Assembly (NCBI GenBank): GCA_027486555.1
Contig: JAIXOX010000006.1
Span: 1-64,000, forward strand
Length of the DNA stretch: 64,000 bases
From: Comamonadaceae bacterium
GTDB lineage: Bacteria > Pseudomonadota > Gammaproteobacteria > Burkholderiales > Burkholderiaceae_C
Direction of reading: 5' to 3'
The notes below the pieces were generated by a model, which saw nothing but the letters and a program-made list of their open reading frames with translations, did not search any database and was not told where the DNA came from. Positions 7,905 to 17,328 of the stretch are shown here, piece after piece (position 1 is the stretch's first letter; each line of letters starts with the position of its first letter). The translations under genes were made by a program, and so were the position numbers.

Positions 7905-9223
7905 GCTGGATGAGGTGACAGGGGTGGATGTTCGGGCATGGGGCTCATTCGGTGCAAGGCCATGCCATCGACCGCCAAACGACCTTGTCGCACAACGCTG
8001 CAGGCCGGGCGTTGGCCCAGCCAATAGGCAAGTTCTGCCACGTCGCCCAACGGCCAAAGCACAAAATTGGAGGGGCAGCCGACCGCAATGCGGCCGTGGG
8101 TGGCCTGCAAGCCCAGCGCTTGCGCGGCATGGCGTGTCACACCCGCCAGAGCTTCGGGCACCGTCATGCGAAACAAGGTGCACGCCATGTTGAACATGAG
8201 CAGCAAGCTCAAGGCAGGGGACGTGCCCGGGTTGTGGTCGGTGGACACGGCCATGGGCACGCCCGCTGCGCGCAGTGCGGCAATGGGCGGCAGGTGGGTG
8301 TCGCGCAAGGTGAAGTAAGCGCCGGGCAAGAGCACCGCCACGGTGTCCGCTTGCCGCATGGCGGCGATGCCTTCGGCGCTCAGGTGTTCGATGTGGTCGC
8401 ACGACAGCGCGCCGTAACGTGCCGCCAGCGCCGAGCCGCCCATGTCCGACAGCTGCTCGGCATGCAGCTTGACCGGCAAGCCCAGCGCTTGCGCCGCCTG
8501 GAACACCTGCTCGGTCTGCGCCAGGGTAAAGCCGATGGTTTCGCAAAACACATCCACCGCATCCACGAGGCCTTCGGCAGCGAGCGCGGGCATCATCTCT
8601 TCACACACGAGCCGGATGTAATCGTCGCTGCGCCCGGTGTATTCGGGCGGTAGCGCATGCGCGCCCAAAAACGTGGTGCGCACCGTGACGCCAAACACCT
8701 CGCCCAAGCGCCGGGCCACGCTCAGTTGTTTGCGCTCGTGCGCCAGGCTCAGGCCATAACCCGATTTGATCTCGATCGCGCAAACGCCTTCAGCCAGCAA
8801 AGCCTGCAAACGGGGCACTGCCGCGTCAAACAAGGCGTCTTCGCTGGCTTCGCGTGTGGCCTTGACGCTGGACACAATGCCGCCCCCGGCACGCGCCACC
8901 TCTTCGTAGCTGGCACCGGCCAGGCGCATGGCGAATTCGTTGGCGCGTTGGCCGCCGTACACCAGGTGCGTGTGGCAGTCCACCAGGCCGGGCGTGACCA
9001 ATGCACCTTGGCCGTTGTGTTGGGGCAGTTGCCGATATGCGTCTGGCAAATCGGCGTGTGCACCCACCCAGGCGATGGCCCCTTGCGCGACCACGATGGC
9101 CGCATCGGACACGCCCGAAGCGCCTGCTCCCAAGGCTTCGGGCGCCAGGTGCAGGTGGTGCCAAACACCGTCGGCGCTGGGCATGGCTGGTGAATCGGGC
9201 AGATCGAACCGGTTTAAGGTCAT
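7901..9223 (-). CDS. hutI: Imidazolonepropionase
   Basis: Third enzyme of histidine degradation: hydrolyses 4-imidazolone-5-propionate to N-formimidoyl-L-glutamate. Amidohydrolase fold, 440 residues. Metal-binding [11 protein letters not shown] lies in the N-terminal third and the later metal His and Asp residues in [12 protein letters not shown] and STDHNPG. The ATG at 9223 is preferred over a TTG four codons upstream because GGAAA lies at good distance. The stop overlaps hutG by ATGA. A REP-like repeat separates it from hutU (about 110 bases). Confidence 0.96.
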   Translation of the reverse strand: MTLNRFDLPDSPAMPSADGVWHHLHLAPEALGAGASGVSDAAIVVAQGAIAWVGAHADLPDAYRQLPQHNGQGALVTPGLVDCHTHLVYGGQRANEFAMRLAGASYEEVARAGGGIVSSVKATREASEDALFDAAVPRLQALLAEGVCAIEIKSGYGLSLAHERKQLSVARRLGEVFGVTVRTTFLGAHALPPEYTGRSDDYIRLVCEEMMPALAAEGLVDAVDVFCETIGFTLAQTEQVFQAAQALGLPVKLHAEQLSDMGGSALAARYGALSCDHIEHLSAEGIAAMRQADTVAVLLPGAYFTLRDTHLPPIAALRAAGVPMAVSTDHNPGTSPALSLLLMFNMACTLFRMTVPEALAGVTRHAAQALGLQATHGRIAVGCPSNFVLWPLGDVAELAYWLGQRPACSVVRQGRLAVDGMALHRMSPMPEHPPLSPHPA

Positions 9224-9281
9224 GGTGATTTCCAAATAAGCTTGGACACGAAACTGGTTTTTTGCAGGCGTGGTGACCTAC

Positions 9282-9313
9282 CGCTATCGCCCCGAGGGCG
9301 GGGCTCCTACATC
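9282..9313. repeat. Dispersed intergenic repeat, copy 2 (partial)
   Basis: A fragment of the same element (TATCGCCCCGAGGGCGGGGC then TCCTACA) lies between hutI and hutU. It can form a hairpin and might damp transcription or stabilise mRNA inside the hut operon. Confidence 0.6.
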
Positions 9314-9333
9314 ACATCGGGTCGCTGTGCACA

Positions 9334-11031
9334 TCACTTGACCATGGGCAGCTTCAACCCCTGCTTTTTGGCCGTGGCCACGGCCAGTTCATACCCGGCA
9401 TCGGCGTGGCGCATCACGCCCGAGCCGCTGTCGTTGACCAGCACACGCGCCAGGCGCTCGGCCGCCGCGTCGGTGCCGTCGGCCACGATGACCATTCCCG
9501 AATGTTGTGAATAACCCATGCCCACGCCACCGCCGTGGTGCAAGCTGACCCAGCTGGCACCGCCTGCGGTGTTGAGCAGGGCGTTCAGCAGCGGCCAGTC
9601 GCTCACGGCGTCGGTGCCGTCTTTCATGGCTTCGGTTTCCCGGTTCGGGCTGGCCACCGAGCCCGTGTCCAGGTGGTCGCGCCCGATCACGATGGGGGCT
9701 TTCAATTCACCGGTGCGCACCATTTCGTTGAAGGCCAAACCGGCCAGGTGCCGCTCGCCCAGGCCCAGCCAGCAAATGCGGGCGGGCAAGCCCTGAAAGC
9801 TGATGCGCTCTCGCGCCATGTCGAGCCAGCGGTGGGTGTGCGTGTTGTTCGGAAACAGCTCCTTGATCTTGGCGTCGGTTTTGTAGATGTCTTCGGGATC
9901 GCCCGACAAGGCCACCCAGCGGAACGGACCCTTGCCTTCGCAGAACATGGGGCGGATGTAGGCGGGCACAAAGCCGGGGAAATCAAAGGCGTTGCTCACG
10001 CCATGGTCAAACGCCACTTGGCGGATGTTGTTGCCGTAGTCCACCGTGGGGATGCCCATGGCCTGGAAGTCCAGCATGGCCTGCACCTGGGTGGCGCAGC
10101 CTTGCGAGGCTTCGGCCTTCAGGCGGACGTGTTGTGCGGGGTCGAGCTGTGCGTCTTTCCACTGCGCCACGGTCCACCCCGGGGGCAGGTAGCCGTTGAT
10201 CAGGTCGTGCGCCGAAGTTTGGTCGGTCACCAGATCGGGGCGCATGCCGCCCGCCTGGGCGCGGCGCACCAGCTCGGGCAAGATCTCTGCCGCGTTGCCC
10301 AGCAGGGCAATCGAAATCGCCTCTTTGGCGGCTGTGTGGTGTGCGATCAAGGCCAGGGCGTCGTCCAGGTCTTTGGCTTGTTTGTCCACATAGCGGGTGC
10401 GCAAACGGAAGTCGATGCTGCTTTGCTGGCATTCGATGTTGAGCGAGCAAGCCCCGGCCAAGGTGGCTGCCAAAGGCTGCGCACCGCCCATGCCGCCCAA
10501 ACCGGCCGTCAGAATCCAACGGCCTGTCCAGTCGTTGTTGTAATGCTGGCGTCCGGCTTCGACAAAGGTCTCGAACGTGCCTTGCACGATGCCTTGGGTG
10601 CCGATGTAAATCCACGAGCCTGCGGTCATCTGCCCGTACATGAACAGGCCTTTGCGGTCGAGTTCATGGAAGTGTTCCCAATTGGCCCACTTGGGCACGA
10701 GGTTGGAGTTGGCGATCAGCACACGCGGGGCGTTGGTGTGCGTCTTGAACACGCCCACTGGCTTGCCCGACTGGATCAGCAAAGACTCGTCTTCGTTCAG
10801 GTCCTTGAGCGAAGCCAAGATCTGGTCAAAGCACGCCCAGTCGCGCGCGGCGCGGCCAATGCCGCCGTACACCACCAGGCTCTGCGGGTTCTCGGCCACT
10901 TCGGGGTCGAGGTTGTTTTGCACCATGCGGTAAGCCGCTTCGGTGACCCAGTTCTTGCAGGTCAGCGTGCTGCCACGCGGGGCACGCACCACACGGGAGG
11001 GGTCCAGGCGGGGGTCGGTGGAGGGGGTCAT
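9334..11031 (-). CDS. hutU: Urocanate hydratase (urocanase)
   Basis: Second enzyme of histidine breakdown; uses tightly bound NAD+ as electrophile to hydrate urocanate to imidazolonepropionate. The 565 residues match the usual 550-560. Family signatures are clear: [14 protein letters not shown], the glycine-rich [16 protein letters not shown] (NAD binding) and the region [25 protein letters not shown] precedes the ATG at 11031, an excellent ribosome binding site. It lies 41 bases behind hutH in the same unit. Confidence 0.97.
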   Translation of the reverse strand: MTPSTDPRLDPSRVVRAPRGSTLTCKNWVTEAAYRMVQNNLDPEVAENPQSLVVYGGIGRAARDWACFDQILASLKDLNEDESLLIQSGKPVGVFKTHTNAPRVLIANSNLVPKWANWEHFHELDRKGLFMYGQMTAGSWIYIGTQGIVQGTFETFVEAGRQHYNNDWTGRWILTAGLGGMGGAQPLAATLAGACSLNIECQQSSIDFRLRTRYVDKQAKDLDDALALIAHHTAAKEAISIALLGNAAEILPELVRRAQAGGMRPDLVTDQTSAHDLINGYLPPGWTVAQWKDAQLDPAQHVRLKAEASQGCATQVQAMLDFQAMGIPTVDYGNNIRQVAFDHGVSNAFDFPGFVPAYIRPMFCEGKGPFRWVALSGDPEDIYKTDAKIKELFPNNTHTHRWLDMARERISFQGLPARICWLGLGERHLAGLAFNEMVRTGELKAPIVIGRDHLDTGSVASPNRETEAMKDGTDAVSDWPLLNALLNTAGGASWVSLHHGGGVGMGYSQHSGMVIVADGTDAAAERLARVLVNDSGSGVMRHADAGYELAVATAKKQGLKLPMVK

Positions 11032-11072
11032 GGGGTCTCCTTGAGGGTGAACAGTAAATCGGTCAAAGTCGT

Positions 11073-12611
11073 TCAGCGCACGCCGGGCAAATCAAGGCCC
11101 GAGCCGCTTTGCAGCAAGGCCCCGCTCTTGACCATGTCGATCGCCGCTTGCATGTCGGGCTGGATGTGGCGGTCGTCGTCGAGATGCGCCACGCGTGTGC
11201 GCAGCAAAGCCATGGCAGCAGCCAGGGGCGCACTGGTGTGCAGCGGCGCATGAAAATCGCAGCCTTGGGCGGCGGCCATCCATTCAATGCCGATCACGGC
11301 GATGGCGTTGTCGGCCATGGGCAGCAAGCGGCGTGCACCGTGCGCAGCCATGGACACATGGTCTTCCTGATTGGCCGAGGTGGGGATGGAATCAACACTG
11401 GCCGGGTAGGCGCGTTGCTTGTTTTCGGACACGAGCGCAGCGGCGGTGACTTGCGGGATCATGAAGCCCGAGTTGAGGCCCGGCTTGGGGGTTAAGAAAG
11501 CGGGCAGGCCCGACAGCGCCGGGTCCACCAGCATGGCGATGCGGCGCTCGGCCAAAGAGCCGATTTCGCAAATGGCCATGGCGATCATGTCGGCCGCAAA
11601 GGCCACGGGTTCGGCGTGGAAGTTGCCGCCCGACAAAGACTCGTCGGTGTCGCTGAAGATCAGCGGGTTGTCGGACACGCCATTGGCCTCGGTCTCCAGC
11701 AACTGGGCAGCGTTGTGCAGCACATCCAGGCAAGCGCCCATGACCTGGGGCTGACAGCGCAGGCAATAGGGGTCTTGCACGCGTTCGTCGCCTTGCAGGT
11801 GCGAGGCCCGGATGGCGCTGCCGCTGAGCAACTGGCGCAGGGCCTCGGCGGTGGCGATTTGCCCCCGGTGTTTGCGCAGGCGGTGGATGCGGGCGTCAAA
11901 AGGCGCGTCAGAACCCTTGGCCGCGTCGGTGGCCAAAGCACCCGTGAGCAGGGCCGACTGGAACAGGCGCTCGGCCTCGAACAAACCGGCCAAGGCGTTG
12001 GCGGTGGAAAACTGGGTGCCGTTCAGCAGGGCCAGCCCTTCTTTGGGCCCCAGCGTGACCGGGGCCAGGCCCGCGCTGGCCAGTGCCTGTTCGGCAGGCA
12101 GGCGGCCTTGGGGCGTGTCGGCTTCGCCCACCCCGATCATCACGGCGGTCATGTGCGCCAGCGGCGCCAGATCGCCCGAAGCGCCCACCGAGCCCTGACC
12201 GGGCACCACCGGGATGATGCCTTGGGCCAGCATGGCTTCGAGCAAGGCCAGCGTGGCCGGGCGAATGCCCGAAGCGCCTTGGGCCAAGCTGGCAATTTTG
12301 AGCGCCATCATCAAACGCGTGATGGCCACTGGCGTCGCCTCCCCCACACCTGCGGCGTGGGAGAGCACGATGTTGCGTTGCAAAGTCTCCAGGTCTTCGG
12401 CCGGAATGCGCACGCTGGCCAGCTTGCCAAAGCCGGTGTTGATGCCGTACACCGGCGCGCCCTTGGCCACGATGCGGGCCACGCTGTCGGCACTGGCTTG
12501 TACGGCGGCGCGGCAATCCGCGTCCAGCGTGGGCGTGGCACCTCGGTAGATGGCGCACCAGTCGGCCAAGGGCACTTGGCCGGGAATCAGTTTCAAAAAT
12601 GGGGGTGGCAT
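11073..12611 (-). CDS. hutH: Histidine ammonia-lyase
   Basis: First enzyme of histidine degradation: eliminates ammonia from L-histidine to give trans-urocanate. The self-made MIO cofactor comes from Ala144-Ser145-Gly146 in [14 protein letters not shown]. Other signatures are [10 protein letters not shown] (residues 57-66) and [12 protein letters not shown] in the C-terminal half. The length of 512 residues is typical. Only a weak ribosome binding site precedes the ATG at 12611. The gene lies between hutC and hutU and is probably transcribed from the operator region upstream of the transporter. Confidence 0.97.
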   Translation of the reverse strand: MPPPFLKLIPGQVPLADWCAIYRGATPTLDADCRAAVQASADSVARIVAKGAPVYGINTGFGKLASVRIPAEDLETLQRNIVLSHAAGVGEATPVAITRLMMALKIASLAQGASGIRPATLALLEAMLAQGIIPVVPGQGSVGASGDLAPLAHMTAVMIGVGEADTPQGRLPAEQALASAGLAPVTLGPKEGLALLNGTQFSTANALAGLFEAERLFQSALLTGALATDAAKGSDAPFDARIHRLRKHRGQIATAEALRQLLSGSAIRASHLQGDERVQDPYCLRCQPQVMGACLDVLHNAAQLLETEANGVSDNPLIFSDTDESLSGGNFHAEPVAFAADMIAMAICEIGSLAERRIAMLVDPALSGLPAFLTPKPGLNSGFMIPQVTAAALVSENKQRAYPASVDSIPTSANQEDHVSMAAHGARRLLPMADNAIAVIGIEWMAAAQGCDFHAPLHTSAPLAAAMALLRTRVAHLDDDRHIQPDMQAAIDMVKSGALLQSGSGLDLPGVR

Positions 12612-12659
12612 GTGCTGTGTCCGTTCATGGAAAAGGAGGGGCTACCCATTCGTGGGACA

Positions 12660-13454
12660 TCAGGTCGACATCGGGTTGCCGCTGGCGCTGTAGCGGCTGC
12701 CCAGTCGGTAGCGGCTGGCGGGGTGCAGGCAGCGCACCAGGGTCACCGGCACGCCCTGCGTCCAGGTGCGGCGGGTCAAGAGCAAGCAAGGCTCGGCCGC
12801 GTCCATTTGCAGGCGTTGGGCTTGGTCAGGCGTGGGCAGCACCGCATCGACCACATGCTCGATTTCGTCAAAGGGCACGGTGCGCACCAAAAACTCCGAG
12901 GGTTGTTGTTGCGAGAAATCTTGCTGGGCAAAGTCGGGCACCACTTTCGGGTTGACAAAGCGGTCTTCCAGCTGGATGGGCACACCGTCTTCAAAATGCA
13001 CACACACCGAATGGAACACCGACTCGCCCGTGCGCACGTTCAGCGCTGCCGCCACTTCCAGGGTGGCGGCGACACGCTCGACCACCAGCATCTCGCAGGC
13101 GTAGTCGTGGCCGCGTTGGCGAATCTCGCTGGCCAGGTTGACGATTTGCAGCAAGGTCGATTGCGGCTTTTGCTCGGCCACGAAACTGCCCACACCGGCC
13201 ACACGGACGATGCGCCCTTGGTCCACCAGTTCGCGCAAGGCCCGGTTCACGGTCATTCGAGACATGCCAAACTGCGCGACCAGCTCGTGCTCTGAAGGCA
13301 GGCGGTCACCTGCACGCAAGCTGCCGTCCTGGATTTTGTGGGCGATGTGGTCCTTCACCTGCTGGAACAGGGCCACGGGCTCGCCCGTCAGGGTTTGGGG
13401 CCTGCGGGCGGTGTGGTGTCGCTGATTGACGATGGACGTTGCAGTGCGGGTCAT
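12660..13454 (-). CDS. hutC: Histidine-utilisation repressor (GntR/HutC family)
   Basis: Repressor of hut genes that is usually released by urocanate. An N-terminal winged helix-turn-helix (about residues 30-95; LPSEHELVAQFGMSRMTVNRALREL) is followed by a UTRA ligand-binding domain (about 110-250). The ATG at 13454 is preferred over a TTG seven codons upstream (264 residues). Position between the transporter genes and hutH means it is likely autoregulated. Two TTGTATAGACAG dyads at 16180 and 16313 are the probable targets. Confidence 0.92.
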   Translation of the reverse strand: MTRTATSIVNQRHHTARRPQTLTGEPVALFQQVKDHIAHKIQDGSLRAGDRLPSEHELVAQFGMSRMTVNRALRELVDQGRIVRVAGVGSFVAEQKPQSTLLQIVNLASEIRQRGHDYACEMLVVERVAATLEVAAALNVRTGESVFHSVCVHFEDGVPIQLEDRFVNPKVVPDFAQQDFSQQQPSEFLVRTVPFDEIEHVVDAVLPTPDQAQRLQMDAAEPCLLLTRRTWTQGVPVTLVRCLHPASRYRLGSRYSASGNPMST

Positions 13455-13502
13455 GGGGGGATCTTCAAAGCGCAAGAACCGGGGTGTCGACGTGGCATGC
13501 GC

Positions 13503-14285
13503 TCAATGCGTGTCCGTGGCCATGGCTTCGGCCCGGATTTCTTCGGTCAGTTGCGCCTTCAAGGCCATGAACTCGGGCGAGGTCTTGATCGTGTAATGGC
13601 GGGGGTGTGGAAAATCCACCGCCAACTCGGTCTTGATGCGACCAGGGCGGGCGCTGAACACCGCCACGCGGTTGGCCATGAAAATCGCCTCGTCGATGTC
13701 GTGCGTGACAAAGAGCACGGTTTTTTGGGCGGATTCCCAGATGCCCAAGAGCAGCTCTTGCATCAGCACGCGGGTTTGGTTGTCCAAAGCGCCAAAGGGC
13801 TCGTCCATCAACAAGATTTTGGGGTCGTTGGCCAGTGCCCGCGCAATCGCGGTGCGCTGCTGCATACCGCCTGACAATTGTTTGGGAAAGTGCTGCTCAA
13901 ACCCGCGCAGGCCCACTTTGGCGATGAAGTCATCGGAGCGTTCTTTTTGTTCGCGCTCGGGCATGCCACGCTCGCGCAGGCCAAAGCGGATGTTTTGCTC
14001 AACGTTCAGCCAGGGGAACAGCGTATAACTCTGAAACACCATGCCCCGGTCGGCACCTGGGCCTTGCACCGGCACGCCGTCCAGCAGCACCTGGCCGGTG
14101 GAGGGCTGGTCCAACCCGGCCACGATGCGCAGCAAGGTGGATTTGCCACAACCCGAGGGGCCGAGGATGGTGACGAAATCGTTTTCGCGCACCTCAAAAT
14201 CCACCGGCGTGAGCGCCTGGGTTTTTTGACCTTTGGGCGAGGTGAAGACGCGCGAGACGCCTTGGATCGACAGTTGGCTGCTCAC
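13503..14285 (-). CDS. ABC transporter ATP-binding protein (SsuB/TauB type), hut-linked
   Basis: Cytoplasmic ATPase of an NMT1/SsuA-type importer. Walker A GPSGCGKSTLLRI, signature LSGGMQQRTAIARAL, Walker B ILLMDEPFGALD and the H-loop TVLFVTHDIDEAI are intact in 260 residues. Translation appears to begin at a GTG (14285) that overlaps the permease stop (GTGA). The gene is upstream of hutC in the same unit. The family usually carries sulfonates, nitrate, pyrimidine precursors or similar; location suggests histidine, urocanate or a related imidazole compound. Confidence 0.92.
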   Translation of the reverse strand: MSSQLSIQGVSRVFTSPKGQKTQALTPVDFEVRENDFVTILGPSGCGKSTLLRIVAGLDQPSTGQVLLDGVPVQGPGADRGMVFQSYTLFPWLNVEQNIRFGLRERGMPEREQKERSDDFIAKVGLRGFEQHFPKQLSGGMQQRTAIARALANDPKILLMDEPFGALDNQTRVLMQELLLGIWESAQKTVLFVTHDIDEAIFMANRVAVFSARPGRIKTELAVDFPHPRHYTIKTSPEFMALKAQLTEEIRAEAMATDTH

Positions 14286-15115
14286 AGTGAACTCCAGGCA
14301 AACAGGCGGCGGTTGAGCGCCTTGAAGGCAAAGTCAGACACCAAGCCAATCAGGCCGATGACGATGATGCCGAAGATGATCTGGCCGGTGTTGAGCAGCG
14401 CTTGGCTGTCGGTGATCATGTGGCCAATGCCCGAGGACGAGCCGATCAATTCGGCCACGATCACGTAGGTCCAGGCCCAGCCCAGCACCAATCGCAAAAT
14501 CTCGGCGATCTCGGGCGCGGCTCCGGGAATCAGTACACGTTTGACGATGCCCGACGGCGTGGCGCCGAGGGTGTAAGCGGCTTCGACCAGGTCACGCCGG
14601 GCCGCGCCCACACACACCGCCACCATCAGCACAATCTGGAACACCGAGCCGATGAATATCACCAGCACTTTTTGCAGCTCGCCAATACCGGCCCACAAAA
14701 TCAGCAGAGGAATGAAAGCCGAGGCAGGCAAATAGCGGCAAAAAGACACAAAGGGTTCCAGAAAAGCCTCGACCCCTTTGTGCGCGCCCATGGCAATGCC
14801 CAGCGGCACGGCGATCAGGGTGGCCAAAATGAACCCGGCCAGCACGCGCCAGATGGTCATGCCGATGTCGAAGTGAAAATTGAATTCGGTGAACAAGAGG
14901 ATCGCCTCTTGCACCATGGTCACCGGGCTGGCCAAAAAGGTGGGCGACACATAACCGCCCAGCGTGAAGAACGCCCAGACGGCAAAAAACAAAATGAAAA
15001 ATCCAATGCCCAACAGCCAGCGGGCTTGGCCGCTCACTGGCTCCAAAGGAGCCAGTGCGCGCCGAGCGCGGCGCACAGCGTTCGCAGGGGCCGAAGCCGT
15101 GTGTGCGTTTGTCAT
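14282..15115 (-). CDS. ABC transporter permease (SsuC/TauC type), hut-linked
   Basis: Inner-membrane channel subunit, 277 residues. About six hydrophobic helices and the EAA loop (EAAYTLGATPSGIVKRVLIPGA reduced to its core EAAYTLGATP...G...LIPGA) that docks onto the ATPase are visible. The ATG at 15115 lies five bases after the binding-protein stop; a TTG nine codons upstream is less likely. The stop overlaps the ATPase GTG. Together with its neighbours it forms the importer at the head of the hut operon. Confidence 0.92.
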   Translation of the reverse strand: MTNAHTASAPANAVRRARRALAPLEPVSGQARWLLGIGFFILFFAVWAFFTLGGYVSPTFLASPVTMVQEAILLFTEFNFHFDIGMTIWRVLAGFILATLIAVPLGIAMGAHKGVEAFLEPFVSFCRYLPASAFIPLLILWAGIGELQKVLVIFIGSVFQIVLMVAVCVGAARRDLVEAAYTLGATPSGIVKRVLIPGAAPEIAEILRLVLGWAWTYVIVAELIGSSSGIGHMITDSQALLNTGQIIFGIIVIGLIGLVSDFAFKALNRRLFAWSSL

Positions 15116-15119
15116 CGTT

Positions 15120-16085
15120 TTACTTGATGAAGCTGGTGTCAAACATCACCGAAAAGTCGGTCGGTGCTCTGCGGATCACGCCCGCTTCGAGCAAGATGGC
15201 CGATGCGTCTTTCATGAAGCTTTGCAGTTCGCCGGCAAAGAACTTCTGGTTGGCCGCTTTGTCTTGCCAGCGCAGGAAGGCCGATGACTTGGCAAAGGCC
15301 TCGCCGGTTTGCTTGACGGCCGCGCCCATGATCTCGTTGGATTTGGCCGGTTCGGCCTTGATCATCTCCAGCGCGTCAAAGTAGGCATTGGCCAGGGACT
15401 GCGCGGCCTTGGGGTTGGCCTTGAGCCAGTCCGGCGCGCAACCCACGGTGTCCATCACCATCGGGTAGTCGAGCGTGGTGGCCAAAATCTTGCCGGCCTG
15501 CGGGTTGCTGCGCACGGTGGACAAATAGGGCTCGTAGGTCATGGCCGCGTCGTTTTGACCCACCACAAAAGCTTGGGCCGCCGCTTGGGGCGACATGGTG
15601 GTGATCTTGACGTCTTTCAGGCTCATGCCGTTTTTGCTCAGCATCCAGGCCAGGCCAAAGAAAGGCGCAGTACCGGGGGCATCCACGCCAATGGTCTTGC
15701 CCTTGAGGTCGGCAAAGTTGTTGATGTTGCCGCGCACCGCGATGCCGTCTGCGCCAAAGGACTTGTCCATCTGGAAAATCTGCACGATGGGCACGCCGTT
15801 GGTGTTCCAGGCCACATGCGTTTCCACCGTGGTGGCAGCGCACTGAATGGCCTTGGAGGCCAGGGCCAGGTGGCGGTCTTTCTGGGGAATCATTTTCAGG
15901 TCCACATCCAGCCCGTGCTTTTTGAACAAACCGGCCTTGTCGGCCAGGGTCAGCGGGGCAAAGCCGGTCCAGCCGGACATGCCCAAAGCGAGCTTGACCT
16001 CTTGGGCTTGCGTTGAAAAGGCCAGGGTGGCCGCGGTCGCACCGGCCAAGAGCAGCGAGGCGAATTTGACGTTTGACTTGCGCAT
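15120..16085 (-). CDS. Periplasmic substrate-binding protein (NMT1/SsuA type), first gene of the hut unit
   Basis: A 321-residue binding protein with a signal peptide (RKSNVKFASLLLAGATAATL, cleavage near STQAQE). The mature part has the NMT1-type two-lobed fold: ALGMSGWTGFAPLTLADKAG at the start and KGKTIGVDAPGTAPFFG in the first lobe. AGGAG lies in front of the ATG at 16085; the 56 in-frame codons upstream overlap the operator region and are not coding. As first gene behind the HutC-like dyads it is expected to be induced with the hut enzymes. The ligand is inferred, not shown. Confidence 0.9.
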   Translation of the reverse strand: MRKSNVKFASLLLAGATAATLAFSTQAQEVKLALGMSGWTGFAPLTLADKAGLFKKHGLDVDLKMIPQKDRHLALASKAIQCAATTVETHVAWNTNGVPIVQIFQMDKSFGADGIAVRGNINNFADLKGKTIGVDAPGTAPFFGLAWMLSKNGMSLKDVKITTMSPQAAAQAFVVGQNDAAMTYEPYLSTVRSNPQAGKILATTLDYPMVMDTVGCAPDWLKANPKAAQSLANAYFDALEMIKAEPAKSNEIMGAAVKQTGEAFAKSSAFLRWQDKAANQKFFAGELQSFMKDASAILLEAGVIRRAPTDFSVMFDTSFIK

Positions 16086-16179
16086 GAAGGAACTCCTAGT
16101 TGTTGATCCAGCCCGCTTTGCATGGCCGTCAACGGCACCGCCAAGCAGGCACAAAGCCACCACCAACACCCTGTGCAAC

Positions 16180-16191
16180 TTGTATAGACAG
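16180..16191. promoter_or_regulatory. Probable HutC operator, proximal
   Basis: TTGTATAGACAG, a near-palindrome (TTGT...ACAG), 94 bases upstream of the transporter-hut unit start codon. The same 12-mer recurs inverted at 16313. TATACA within the site read on the minus strand resembles a -10 box. Assignment to HutC rests on location and on the GntR/HutC-type dyad shape. Confidence 0.65.
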
Positions 16192-16312
16192 GATGGGGCC
16201 AAAAGAAAAAGCTGCCCGCGTGCAGGAAACAACATCTTCCCCAACATCCGCACCAGCTGGGTGCATGATCAGGCCCTTGGCCCCAAAAGACATCGGGAAT
16301 TGCACCATCTTG

Positions 16313-16324
16313 CTGTCTATACAA
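16313..16324. promoter_or_regulatory. Probable HutC operator, distal
   Basis: CTGTCTATACAA, the exact reverse complement of the proximal site, 133 bases away. The arrangement could allow cooperative binding or looping. The rest of the 329-base stretch from 16086 to 16414 holds no gene. Confidence 0.65.
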
Positions 16325-16414
16325 ATAGGTGTTAAAGGCGGCCATGACACCCAGCAAGGCCTGTGCCAGCTCAGGTCGTCAAGCGGGTGGGCTCTCACAA
16401 AAACCCGCCATGGG

Positions 16415-17218
16415 TCACACGGCATACCCGGGCGACACCTTGTCGGCCAAACGCAGCATGGCCGGCCATTCTTTCCAACCCAGCGGGCTGCGCCCCTCGG
16501 GGTATTCGCGCAACGCGGCCTTGTTGAAGCCCAAACGGCTGATTTGTTCGGCCACGCCATCTGGCGGAAAGTTCAACTCTTGCCCACAGGCCATGGCGTC
16601 CAGCTGGGCCTGGCAGGCTTTTTCCAAGTGCCACATGCTGCTGAAGGCTTCGGCCACGGTGTAGCCCACCACCAAGGTGCCGTGGTTGCGCAAGACCATG
16701 ACCATGTGGTTGCCCAAGTCCTGGGCCAGGCGCTCGCGCTCTTGCAGGTTCACAGCCAGGCCTTCGGACTCGTGGTAGGCCACCTTGCCGTGGAACATCA
16801 TGGCGTGCTGGCTCAGCGGCAGCAGGCCGCACTTGAGCATGGAGATCGCCATGCCCGCCCGGGTGTGCAAATGCAGCACGCAGTGGGCATCTTCGCGTGC
16901 GGTGTGGATGGCGCTGTGGATCACAAAGCCGGCGCGGTGCACGTCGTGTGGGCTGTCGTCCACCTTGTTGCCATCGCTGTCGATTTTGACCAAGCTCGAC
17001 GCCGTGATTTCGTCAAAAGACCAGCCAAAGGGGTTGATCAAAAAATGCTCGGTGCCTGGCACGCGCAAGGAAATGTGGGTGTAAATCAGGTCGGTCCAGC
17101 CGTGGTGCGCCACCAGTCGGTAGCAAGCGGCCAAGTCGATGCGGGCCTGCCACTCTTGTTCAGACATGTGGGTCGGCGCAGGGCTGCGGGTGGCTTGCAG
17201 ATCGGTCTGTGGGGTCAC
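16415..17218 (-). CDS. Class II aldolase/adducin-family protein
   Basis: A 267-residue AraD/FucA-like domain, a fold of zinc-dependent aldolases, epimerases and decarboxylases. Metal-binding histidines are visible in CVLHLHTRAGMA and in RNHGTLVVGYT. Other family features are GWTDLIYTHISLRVP and INPFGWSFDEITASSLVKID. A GTG at 17218 is the likely start because CCGGAGCCCCAAC precedes it; an ATG at 17266 would add 16 residues without a binding site. It lies between the hut unit and the Crp-type regulator, on the same strand as both. The substrate is unknown. Class II aldolases do occur in some microcompartment loci, so a link to the nearby shell genes is possible. Confidence 0.85.
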   Translation of the reverse strand: MTPQTDLQATRSPAPTHMSEQEWQARIDLAACYRLVAHHGWTDLIYTHISLRVPGTEHFLINPFGWSFDEITASSLVKIDSDGNKVDDSPHDVHRAGFVIHSAIHTAREDAHCVLHLHTRAGMAISMLKCGLLPLSQHAMMFHGKVAYHESEGLAVNLQERERLAQDLGNHMVMVLRNHGTLVVGYTVAEAFSSMWHLEKACQAQLDAMACGQELNFPPDGVAEQISRLGFNKAALREYPEGRSPLGWKEWPAMLRLADKVSPGYAV

Positions 17219-17328
17219 GTTGGGGCTCCGGAAAAAACGCGGGCTGCGCTGTGGCAAAAAAGACATTTCACTGTATCAGGCAAGGCAGTGAAAGTGCAGT
17301 CGCAGGTGACCCCTGCGGCAAAGGGCAT

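Noticed and set aside
9535-11253. 572-codon plus-strand frame opposite hutU
   Set aside because: Low-complexity translation rich in Val, Gly, Gln and His, typical of antisense frames in GC-rich genes; hutU on the other strand is certain.
11616-13295. 559-codon plus-strand frame opposite hutH and hutC
   Set aside because: Crosses two well supported genes on the opposite strand and has antisense-type composition.
16086-16253. 56-residue N-terminal extension of the hut-linked binding protein
   Set aside because: It would place coding sequence over the operator dyad and before a normal signal peptide; AGGAG supports the start at 16085.
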